Assembly (NCBI GenBank): GCA_021234155.1
Contig: JAJEKV010000017.1
Location: 4,808,792 to 4,872,791 of the forward strand
DNA from: Isoetes taiwanensis
Taxonomy: Eukaryota; Streptophyta; Lycopodiopsida; Isoetales; Isoetaceae
Length of the DNA: 64,000 nt
Direction of reading: 5' to 3'
Positions 33,553 through 41,512 of the stretch are shown piece after piece. The position numbers and the translations under genes are program-made. The number at the start of each line of letters is the position of its first letter. Within the stretch, counting starts at the first letter, position 1. The notes under the pieces were generated by a model. The model was not told the DNA's origin, did not search any database, and saw only the letters and a list, made by a program, of their open reading frames with translations.

Positions 33553-33871
33553 AAAAATCACTATAGATTAATCTTAGAAGCCAATTCAATGGCTAATGCC
33601 CACCTGTCTTTACACTAAACCATTCATAATTGGCACTCTGTGACATCTATGAACACAAATATATCTAAAACTCTATATTCAATGCATGACATCCACTCAT
33701 TTTACATGTGATAAAAATGCCCATCATTGTCGTGCATATAAGTTTCTAGTAGATATTGGTTTTGCTCCTGATTGAAAGATTATATTTTGTAGAAATATAA
33801 AAACTTTGTGTTTACTTCAATTAGAAGATTAGAATATGTATGTTTTACTAAAGTTATTTCCTTATGTTGTT

Positions 33872-33943
33872 GTGGTTGTAGTTTAGTGGTTAGAATTCCA
33901 CGTTGTGGCCGTGGAGACTTGGGCTCGACTCCCAGCAACCAGA
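33872..33943 (+). tRNA. tRNA-His-like gene, copy 28
   Basis: C49T, and C72 to G at the acceptor terminus (CAACCAG), which destroys the terminal pair that His tRNA needs near its added G-1. Anticodon and boxes are normal. Confidence 0.8.
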
Positions 33944-34300
33944 AATATCTTGTATTTATATTCTTTGTAATATGAGGCTTCTGCAATTCATCTCAAAGGC
34001 ATCGTTCAACCTTACTCATTGAGCATTTGCTTGTGGAGATTGTACTAGACGTTGTCCATAACATGTGTCCAGACATAAAGAATGTGGATCCAAAAAATGT
34101 AAACCATAAGGCATGCTTATTTTGAAAAGTAGAATTCTAATAATGAAGTCCCACGATAAAGGAATCCATACCATCTCTGCACTCCATCCTCTATCCATTC
34201 TATTCCATGGCTAATGCTAAACTCCAGAAACCCTAAATAATTCGCAGTTGACACTCTATTTCGTCTATGGGCACGATGAAATCTACAACTATTTATTTTA

Positions 34301-34334
34301 CAACGTGGAATTCTAACCACTAAACTACAACCAC
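34301..34334 (-). pseudogene. Inverted half tRNA-His (5' half)
   Basis: On the minus strand the 5' acceptor, D arm and 5' anticodon stem are consensus, then the sequence stops in the anticodon loop (CCACGTTG) at the inversion breakpoint. It resembles a tRNA 5' half at the DNA level. Confidence 0.88.
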
Positions 34335-34652
34335 AACAACATAAGGAAACAACTTTAGTAAAACATACGTATTCTAATCTTCTAATTGAAGTAAACACAA
34401 AGTTTTTATATTTCTACAAAATATAATCTTTCAATCAGGAGCAAAAACAATATCTACTAGAAACTTATATGCACGACATTGATGGGCATTTTTAGCACAT
34501 GTAAAATCAGTAGATGTCATGCATTGAATATAGAGTTTTAGATATATCCGTGTCCATAGATGTCAAAGAGTACCAATTGTGAATGGTTTAGTGTAAAGAC
34601 AGGTGGGCATTAGCCATTGAATTGGTTTGTAAGAATAATCTAAAGTGATTTT

Positions 34653-34724
34653 TGTGGTTGCTGGGAGTCGAGCCCAGGTCTCCACGGCCACAACGTGGAA
34701 TTCTAACCACTAAACTACAACCAC
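34653..34724 (-). tRNA. tRNA-His(GTG), inverted copy (consensus sequence)
   Basis: The exact consensus 72-mer on the minus strand, with intact stems, anticodon GTG and A/B boxes. Its 5' end lies 390 bp from that of the half-copy at 34301-34334, the normal short spacing. Confidence 0.92.
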
Positions 34725-35031
34725 AACCACATCAATATAACTTCAACACATTTACCATCGTGTGAAAAAAGGGATCTTATGATCATTTTGTCACCGAAGA
34801 AAACTGATCTACGGATTCCTATAAACTACGGTCCTTCAATGGAAGCAAAGCTTCTACCTACTACAAACATACTGCCCAGGGATGTCGCGGATTTTTATCA
34901 ACGTGTAAATGAGCAAAAGTAATGGAGTGAATAAATAGCTGTAGATGTCATCGTGTCCATAGACGAAATAGAGTGTCAACTGCAAATTATTTAGGGTTCC
35001 TGGAGTTTAGCATTAGCCATGGAATAGAATG

Positions 35032-35055
35032 GATAGAATAGAATAGAATAGAATT
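35032..35055 (-). repeat. LINE 3' short-repeat tail (ATTCT)n
   Basis: On the minus strand GATAAAAACA is followed by about four ATTCT units and then CCATTCTATTCC of the tRNA spacer. The tail unit matches the target site word, as if reverse transcription slipped on the target primer. Confidence 0.7.
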
Positions 35056-35189
35056 GTTTTTATCGTCCACGGAGACCAATCGGCCTATGGGACCCAATAC
35101 AAAAAGCCCAGCAGTCACATTACTGCCCGGATTAAAACCCCGCCGAAGGGTTTTGAGGGAAAACCGTGGCGGCAATAAGACTAGCGACA

Positions 35190-35627
35190 TCAATTAAATG
35201 GTTTGTGGGGGCATATCGAGCCCTCAAGTCCGGTACTTCTGAATGTATGATCCAGTGGCACCGAAGTCGTACCCGGTATCATGTGTAGCGGCTCATCAGG
35301 TCTAATCAACTTAGCATAGCGTGTCCGAATCTGATCATATGCTGGGCAGCTCTGGAAAGTGTGACACTCATCCTCAACAGCTCCCGTCTGGCAGCACTGA
35401 CAAACCCTATCCTGACGTGGCTCCCCAATCCATCGACCTGTCTCAATCCGGAGATGGTGGGCACCTGTGCGAATGGAGGCGATATGCTGCGCCGCGCTTT
35501 TCATGGGCGGGATGTGAGCGTAGGTAGCTGTGGGCCTCGTTCTAATGTGGGATTTATGTCTTTGCTTGTAATGTGCGGTTTTGACTTGCTCGAGCCCTGG
35601 AATCCCAAAGCTTCTTTGGAGAAACAA
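35190..35627 (-). pseudogene. LINE ORF2 C-terminal domain with zinc-finger
   Basis: A 145-codon frame with HIRTRPTATYAHI...RIETGRW, then CQCCQTGAVEDECHTFQSCP, a C-x2-C...H...C cluster followed by YDQIR. This is the terminal cysteine-rich region of LINE ORF2 proteins, thought to help bind the template RNA. Translation is open to about 35190, where the 3' UTR starts. There is no true start; it is the tail of ORF2. Confidence 0.72.
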
Positions 35628-36457
35628 GCATCAAGGTAACATCTCGGCCATCACGATGCGCCTCTGTTTCTACTGGGACGCACATGTGCTCTGGACATTC
35701 CATCTAGTTAGCCCTTGCACTCTTTTATCCTTCCAACAATTCTTGAGTCGTTGTGGTCCCATTGCCCTTTGCGCATAAGCCAAGTCGCGGTAGAGCGATC
35801 ATCATCCATATTTACCACCTTCGGAAATAGGCGATATGTCTATCAAGGGGCTCATTTGAAGTGGCAGGAAACCACATCTCCTGCAACAAAATTTGATATG
35901 GGACCGTGGATTTCACTCAGAGTGCCCGTGCTAAGAAGGCCTTCTTTTTGTTCTAAGTCGCTCCAAGTAGCAAAGGGACACCACTGGGCCCCGGACTTCA
36001 ACTCCGTACAAAATAAGCGGCTCTACCAATACCCGAGCGGATGTGCCACGATGCCCCCAATCATATAGTTACGCTCGTGGTTATTGTTCTCGCATTGCAT
36101 AGAGTGCTTTCCGGCCTGTTTGCTACATGCAATCTTATGGAAGTGTGTCAAGATAGTGTAGAAGGAAACTCCACTCCCAGATACTTGTAGGTGGGTGTCA
36201 CCTCCACTTGTTGCCCTCGATAAGTGAATGAAGGGGGCCGTGCGAGGATGAGATTAGGACCACCTTGGTCTTGGCCAGATTGACGTTCATGTCTGTGGCC
36301 TGGCAGAATGTATCTAGAGCATCTAAGTGAGACTGCATATCCTCTGGAGTGTGAGCTAAGAGGTCAACATCGTCTGCATAGATTTGTTGTCTGATGACCT
36401 GATGCAAAAGTTGGGTCCCGCCACCCCCATTGTCCATGAGCCAGTGTTCTAACTGGT
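35628..36457 (-). pseudogene. LINE reverse transcriptase, C-terminal half (YADD box)
   Basis: The frame at 36198-36476 reads LEHWLMDNGGG, QIYADDVDLLAHTPEDMQ and MNVNLAKTKVVLI: the RT catalytic YADD (about 36372-36383) and the following NxxKT/palm region. Downstream, FTYRGQQVEVTPTYKYLGVE (about 36165-36225) is the palm/thumb strand typical of LINEs, with frame changes after it. It connects upstream to the RT half at 38073-38525. Confidence 0.8.
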
Positions 36458-37192
36458 GTGTTAGCTGAGAAAGCAACCTTGGAGAATGCTAAGGAGAGAC
36501 AAGCTCCTTCCACATGGCAGACTGGTGGATCTACGAGTAGAGGTAGATTCCCTAGCAGGGGTGGCATGGCTGCACAGGCTGTTAGTATGCAGGAGGGCGG
36601 TCAAAGTCGAGGATCTCGGCCTATGTATGCACCTTTGAATGATGAAACCAGGGAAAAGTGTATTAATGAGAATCGATGCTTCAGGTGCAGAGAAGTTGGT
36701 CATTATGGACGAGATTGTCCGAGAAGGTGGATGGATAGTACCGCCTCGTCTGCATGTTCTCAACGTGGAGGGCAAACAAACCAGTGGTCCAGGTCGAATT
36801 CTAGTGATACTTATGGACGGGGCCAAGGCAGAGGAAACGGAGGCCGAGGTAACCGTGGTGGTCGTGGAGGTTTTTGGGATAATAATAGGGGTGGCAGAGG
36901 ACAAGCTAGGGGAGATAACAGGATTATAGCACAAGCTAATCCTGCAGTTGAAGTTAGGGCTGCTCGAATCATGGACCCTCCTGTGGAAAGAATGTGCATG
37001 TATGCTGCAGTGGACCAGGGTCGTGTAGATAATCAAGCTGTGGTCATCAGAGTTCCAGGTATTATTCATGGAGTTCCTGTTCTCTTTCTTATTGATTGTG
37101 GTAGTACACATTACTTTATTTCCCCAAGGCTGACAAAGAAACTAGATTTGAATATGGTTAGCCGGGACCCTAGATATGTGGAGTGTTGGCTG
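36458..37192 (+). pseudogene. gypsy gag C-terminus and protease start
   Basis: The frame starts at a GTG and is open from the junction. A CCHC knuckle, CFRCREVGHYGRDC, has its ligands at residues 74/77/82/87. A Gly/Arg/Asn-rich linker follows (residues about 110-160), then the protease loop FLIDCGSTHYFIS with its Asp near residue 213. The usual DSG/DTG triad reads DCG, which may impair catalysis. The frame changes near 37190 into the next block. Confidence 0.75.
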
Positions 37193-38072
37193 ATGGTAAA
37201 ATTAAGACTTCCTATGCTAAGGTAGACAATCTTGAATTCCAAGTAGGAGATTTTGAGTCCCATACTAGTTTTGAAGTATTGAGCCTAGGGAAATATGATG
37301 CTATTCTAGGAATGTCATGGTCAAGGCCACATAAAGCTTGTATTGATTGCGGAGAGCAAACAGTTACATGTCAAAGTCCTAATAGAGATAAGTATGTGCT
37401 GGAAGGATTGCCTTCATCATTAGTGGTTACACCTTTGTCCCGGAAAAGTTTTAAGAAACAGATTAAGAACGGTTGCATAAGAATGGGATGTGCATTGTTG
37501 TTAGATTCATTCTTGGGTACTGCAGAGTTACAGGAACAACCTATTGCCCCTGAGATCCAGGAAGTGTTGGATGAGTTTTCTGATGTGTTTCCTAAAGAAT
37601 TAACGGAATTGCCTCCACATAGAATGGTAGATCATGAGATAGAACTTGTTCCTGGGGCTGAACCCACGTCAAGGCCACCATATAGATTTCATGCATTAGA
37701 GATGGCCGAATTGAAGAAACAGTTAGCGGAATTATTGGAACAAGGGTTTATACGGCCGAGTGTTTCTCCATTTGGGGCGCCAGTTTTGTTTGTAAAAAAG
37801 AAAGACAGGACATTAAGGTTGTGTACTGATTACCGCATGCTTAACCAGATTACAGTGAAGAATAGATATGCATTGCCTAGGGTTGATGAGTTATTTGATC
37901 AGTTGGGACAAGCTAAGTACTTCACAAAAATTGATCTACGATCTGGATATTTATAAGACTGCCTTTAGGACACGCTACGGACATTACGAGTTTCTTGTAA
38001 TGCCCTTTGGGTTGACAAATGCTCCCGCCACCTTTATGCGCCTAATGAATGAGGTATTCCGATCTTTCCTGC
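37183..38072 (+). pseudogene. gypsy protease end and RT N-terminal half
   Basis: Reads ...[16 protein letters not shown] (protease C-terminal landmark), [17 protein letters not shown], then [38 protein letters not shown] and [12 protein letters not shown] deletion of about 8 codons at 37950 joins RSGY to [14 protein letters not shown] in a new frame, followed by [13 protein letters not shown]. The YxDD box is absent because the fragment ends. It would not make a working enzyme. Confidence 0.82.
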
Positions 38073-38525
38073 ATAAATGTTGGGGAAAGAGGACATCCCT
38101 GGCGGACCCCAATACTGCTAGTGAATGGTTGTCCCGTCATCCGCATCTGGCCTGTACAACTCTCGTACAACCTGTATACTGCATTTTGCACTAGTTGCCG
38201 CAATCTTTCCCATAACTTTTCCCGAGGCACGGTGTCAAAAGCCTTCGCAAAGTCAACAAAGCACCAATACAGGTCCCGCCGACGGTTTCTGCTATCCTCA
38301 ACCAAAGTCCTCAATGTGAAGATATGATCAATGGTTGAATGCCGGGGTCTGAACCCTGCTTGTGTGAGAGCTCGCACACCTATTGCTTCTGCCCACCTGG
38401 TCAACTGTTGCTCAATAATGCCAGCTAGCAGTTTGGCAAACACCGAACTGACCATGATTGTTCGGTAATTGGTTGGACTATGTGGATCTCCTGCCTTGTA
38501 AATGGGGACAACTCTGCGCGGAGCC
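38073..38525 (-). pseudogene. LINE reverse transcriptase, N-terminal half
   Basis: Minus frame: APRRVVPIYKAGDPHSPTNY (RT block 1), GFRPRHSTIDHIFTLRTL (block 2), CFVDFAKAFDTVPREKLWER (catalytic FxDF...AFD box) and [11 protein letters not shown] (block 4). The order and motifs define a LINE RT. It begins abruptly at the 5' LTR (38525) without the usual several hundred bases of EN-RT linker. It ends at the gypsy fragment. Confidence 0.86.
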
Positions 38526-38659
38526 TGTGACGTTCCAGCACAGTATACGCTCCCAGGACGTATATTGTACTGCCACGTCACGCGTACACGCCACCCCGAC
38601 TGACGTGTACGCCAACGTGTAGCCAAGTGGGTAGCCCCTAGGGGGCAACTTGCTAAGAA

Positions 38660-38880
38660 TGTGCATTAGTATTAATGTGCACATTTTCCAATGTACACAT
38701 TAATGTGGGCACACATTTCCATGTGGCCACTTGATGCCAAGTGGGCCATACCCATAGGTGCAATTAATGTGCACATTTTCCAATGTACACATTCATTAAT
38801 GTGCACACATTTCCATGTGAGCACATTTGGGTGCACACCTTTCCATGTGGGCACATTTGGCCACCTAGCCCTTAAAGGCA
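38660..38880 (+). repeat. U3 palindrome cluster in 5' LTR
   Basis: Words AATGTGCACATT, AATGTACACATT and CACACATTTCCATGTG recur at about 38671, 38693, 38711, 38768, 38791, 38809 and 38838. The same cluster is at 50278-50465 in the 3' LTR. Such repeated short palindromes in U3 could be enhancer or repressor sites. Confidence 0.7.
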
Positions 38881-38950
38881 AGTGGGCCCTTTTCCCAATT
38901 ATCCCACATGCCTAAAGGGGATAATTGGAAACCCTAGCCACCCCCTTGTC

Positions 38951-38958
38951 TATTTAAG
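38951..38958 (+). promoter_or_regulatory. Candidate TATA box of 5' LTR
   Basis: TATTTAAG in a GC-moderate context, about 425 bp into the LTR. It is conserved at 50557-50564 in the 3' LTR. Assigned by position and sequence only. Confidence 0.45.
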
Positions 38959-40237
38959 TAGGAGAACCCTAACTTGCCCATTTTCGTTTCTAGGGTTTTA
39001 GAGCTCTGTTTTGGCTGCCTCAAGAGCCAAAACCGCCTCCTGAACTCTGTCCGAGAGAACCGCATCATTAGTTTTCCTTGATTGAGCATTTCAGCCGGGA
39101 TGGTCGAGTTCAGTCGAGGAGGAGGAACTCAAGGATCGGTATTTAGGCAATTTAGTAGTCTAAACCCCATTTCAGCCATCGAATCGAGAGGTTTAGCCTC
39201 TTAAATTGCCCATAGCGACCCTCTAGAACTCTAGATAGCAGATTCTAACTAAAGAACCTAACTCTATGATATAGATTAGATCTTGTTCTTTAGTTCTTCC
39301 GTGATGATATATATGGATGATGTATCTCTGTGAACTCCTTGTATTGGGAAGGGGGTAGAGACCTAAAGCTTGGTAGTAGATGCTCCTAGATTAGCCTCTC
39401 TAGCACACTATAGATGCGGCTGTGCACAAGAGCACACCGGTTGTGGGTGAAGGGGGGACCGGCTTATAAGGAGGTTCGTGTTCGACTCTTGAGCGATCCC
39501 TATGGTGTGTTAGTGCTACTGGGGATCATTGTGACTAGGTCTAATGGCTTGCCTACTGCGTGTGGGCAAGGCATGGGCTCGACACACTTTCGTGAGGTGG
39601 TGAATATGACCTTCCATTGAGTTCAAGTCGAATACGAAAGGAAAGTGGCCCTCTAGTCACCTTGAGTCGGCATGTAGAGATCTCGGAGGGAGAGATCCCT
39701 ACCCGCCCCATCGGACCGGGGAGATGCAACCCAGGATATAGCCCCTTGGCTATGCATCCCGGGCTACGATCGAGGTCCCAACACTTTTCAGCCTACTCGC
39801 AAAGTGTGCATGAGGGAGAGGCGGATGGAGTGGACAACCCAATGCCATGTTCTTATGCCGGCCAAATCCATTGCCATGAATAAATGCGCAATGACCTCTG
39901 AGACCCAAGCTTGTCGGGTCCATCCCATGTAGGTCCGAGCCTTGGGTAGGATTTCCTCTATGCATTGTCTGATCATTGTCTTTTGCAGATGTGATGTGCC
40001 ACCCGTAAGGGTGGGTATATGTGTTGCTCTTATATACCGACATGTATGTTTACGCCTGACTAGGTAGGCCCCCGAGGGAGACGGTACAATGACCCCTTTC
40101 ACTCTTCCCAATGGAACCCGGCCACGGTTGCGGTGTTATGTGAAGGGCCCTGTATCGGCATGGAGCTGGTATGGGGAAGAACTCCCCGTTTGTATACGGT
40201 GAGTGCAACCGTGATAATCCAGTAGGGGACGTCACAG

Positions 40238-40249
40238 TGGTATCAGAGC
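40238..40249 (+). other. Primer binding site (initiator tRNA-Met)
   Basis: TGGTATCAGAGC, complementary to the 3' end of plant initiator tRNA-Met, one base after the 5' LTR. Confidence 0.88.
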
Positions 40250-40450
40250 AATGTTCTTGGAGACCAAGAGCAAAGCACTGACCATGCTCCCAGTAGTACT
40301 AACTTGATAGGATCCTCAAACCTCGAGAAATGGGAAATTTTTTCTCATTTTTGTAGTATATGCTAAGCTAGCAACAGTTAAAGTGAATTAGTAGCAGTTA
40401 AAGTGAATTAATAGCAGTTAAAGAAAAAAAATTAGTGAGCCAAATAGGAT

Positions 40451-40518
40451 GGTCTCACACGTCGCGCCAGGGCCGATTTCTAAAATGTAGAAACCTGTCT
40501 GGGCGCAAAGTGTGAGAC
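40451..40518 (+). other. Leader hairpin 1
   Basis: Imperfect inverted repeat of 68 bp. Arms GTCTCACAC...GCGCCAG...GATTTCTA and their complement TAGAAAC...CTGGGCGC...GTGTGAGAC enclose a short AAAATG loop. It is one of four related hairpins in the first 1.3 kb of the leader. Confidence 0.8.
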
Positions 40519-40530
40519 ATTGATCTGAAA

Positions 40531-40838
40531 ATAGTTTAAAAAGTCAAAAAAAAAAAAAAAAAAAAAAAAAATTTAGAAAAGTAACTTAGTAATTCGAATT
40601 TTAGAAAATGCGCCAGGGCCGATTTCTAAAATGTAGAAACCTGTCTGGGCGCAAAGTGTGAGACATTGATCTGAAAATAGTTTAAAAAGTCCAAAAAAAA
40701 AAAAAAAAATTTTAGAAAAGTAACTTAGTAATTCGAATTTTAGAATCTGAAAATAGTTTAAAAAGTCCAAAAAAAAAAAAAAAAAATTTTAGAAAAGTAA
40801 CTTAGTAATTCGAATTTTAGAAAATAGTTTAAAAAGTC

Positions 40839-40869
<31 letters not shown>

Positions 40870-40900
40870 AGAAAAGTAACTTAGTAATTCGAATTTTAGC
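40531..40900 (+). repeat. Four tandem A-run repeats in the leader
   Basis: The unit ATAGTTTAAAAAGTC, an A run, then TTTAGAAAAGTAACTTAGTA and TTCGAATTTTAG occurs at about 40531, 40676, 40752 and 40825. A runs are about 26 (40546-40571), 17 (40693-40709), 18 (40769-40786) and 28 (40839-40866). Confidence 0.9.
40610..40664 (+). other. Leader hairpin 2 (left arm truncated)
   Basis: From GCGCCAG onward identical to hairpin 1, but its outer left arm GTCTCACAC is missing. It was duplicated together with the A-run repeat. Confidence 0.8.
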
Positions 40901-41246
40901 CTAGGAATTAGCTAGATTAGCCAGGGGTCAAGAAGCAGCAGAGGAGAGGGCAGAACGAGAGCGGGAGGCCAGGGGTCAAGAAGCAGCAGAGCAGAAGCTG
41001 GTCCAACATTTTGAAGACTCAACAGCCGCACAGTACACACTAAGGGAGTAACTCTAATGAAGAAAGATATGCACTTACCAATCATATCAAAGGAGAACCT
41101 TATTAATTTCGTAAATGATAAAATTGGTTTAATACAACGTGTTTTAGAGTAAATTATAACTGTATAAAGTTACTTAATTAAGTTAAGTTATAGAATTCTA
41201 GCTTTTGTTTAAGTCAAATTGGAGCTTTTGAGCAAATTGAGACGAT

Positions 41247-41313
41247 GTCTCACACGTCGCGCCAGGACAGATTTCTAGATTTTAGGAATCGGGCTGGGCA
41301 CCACGTGTGAGAC
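41247..41313 (+). other. Leader hairpin 3
   Basis: Arms GTCTCACACGTCGCGCCAG and CTGGGCACCACGTGTGAGAC, with GATTTC/GGAATC inside. The arms pair more fully than in hairpin 1, while the loop sequence differs, as expected if pairing is what is conserved. Confidence 0.8.
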
Positions 41314-41445
41314 CATGCCCAAAAATGCCCAAAACAGCTCCAAATCGACCAAGTAAGGGGTCAATTCTGCCTAACTCGATGAGTTTAGTGGAATTACAGC
41401 CTTAGATCACTTAAATCGAGTAAGCCTAGCCCAATTAGGACCCAT

Positions 41446-41512
41446 GTCTCACACGTCGCGCCAGGACAGATTTCTACATTCTCAAAATCGGTCTGGGCGC
41501 AACATGTGAGAC
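41446..41512 (+). other. Leader hairpin 4
   Basis: Arms GTCTCACACGTCGCGCCAG and CTGGGCGCAACATGTGAGAC with GATTTC/AAATCG inside; the loop differs again. Confidence 0.8.

Larger units (their letters stand above)
24442..34298 (+). repeat. tRNA-His higher-order tandem array 2
   Basis: Sixteen tRNA-His loci on the plus strand in the same long/short spacer scheme. It is collinear with array 1: the T-arm deletion of 16255 recurs at 29207, the altered stems of 16627 recur at 29579, and the spacer at 17828-18200 matches 33050-33390. Two insertions interrupt it (27481-28312 and 31513-32414). Extra units at 31203-33943 have no equivalent in array 1. It ends at an inversion breakpoint near 34298. Confidence 0.93.
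34299..35030 (-). repeat. Inverted tail of the tRNA-His array
   Basis: From about 34299 the array sequence appears in reverse complement: half a tRNA, a short spacer, one full tRNA and the start of the long spacer up to the LINE 3' tail. The breakpoint joins plus-strand spacer (ACTATTTATT) to the anticodon loop of an inverted tRNA, giving a head-to-head fold-back structure. Confidence 0.9.
36458..38072 (+). mobile_element. Ty3/gypsy gag-pol fragment inside the LINE
   Basis: An opposite-strand fragment with neither LTR: gag C-terminus, protease and the first half of RT. It begins within gag and stops in RT just after [18 protein letters not shown]. It lies exactly between LINE RT words SPT (38070s) and LEHWL (36450s), with only about 20 bp of LINE missing. 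No terminal or target repeats are visible, so it looks like filler DNA from break repair, or a misassembly. It differs in sequence from the gypsy element at 1-5345. Confidence 0.8.
38526..40236 (+). repeat. 5' LTR
   Basis: 1,711 bp. Boundaries: TGTGACGT at the left and ACGTCACA at the right, an inverted terminal pair. It aligns along its whole length with 50133-51842, with small clustered differences. TATTTAAG (38951-38958) followed by AACCCTAAC-type sequence is the probable promoter. The U3 part (38660-38880) holds repeated AATGTGCACATTTTCCAATG-type palindromic words. Confidence 0.9.

Noticed and set aside
11776-33986. Recurrent 60-100-codon minus-strand frames (MQKPHITKNINT..., MDRGWSAEMVW...)
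   Set aside because: They run antisense through tRNA genes and spacers and recur only because the array repeats. Codon positions show no constraint, and stops appear in sister copies.
11679-34298. CRISPR-like array
   Set aside because: Repeat units are tRNA genes of 72 nt with spacers of 300-580 nt that are themselves repeated; context is a plant nucleus.
11868-34724. tRNA-derived SINEs
   Set aside because: Loci are tandem with fixed spacing, have full mature-tRNA ends and no common 3' tail or poly(A), and there are no target duplications. They are tRNA genes in a tandem repeat.
11868-34724. Plastid or mitochondrial trnH insertion
   Set aside because: The sequence matches the plant nuclear tRNA-His pattern (GTGG-TGTAGTTTAGTGG start), not the organellar trnH, and no organellar flanks are present.
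36461-37111. 216-codon minus-strand frame
   Set aside because: It is antisense to the gag zinc-knuckle and protease region, which has clear motifs; the antisense product has none.
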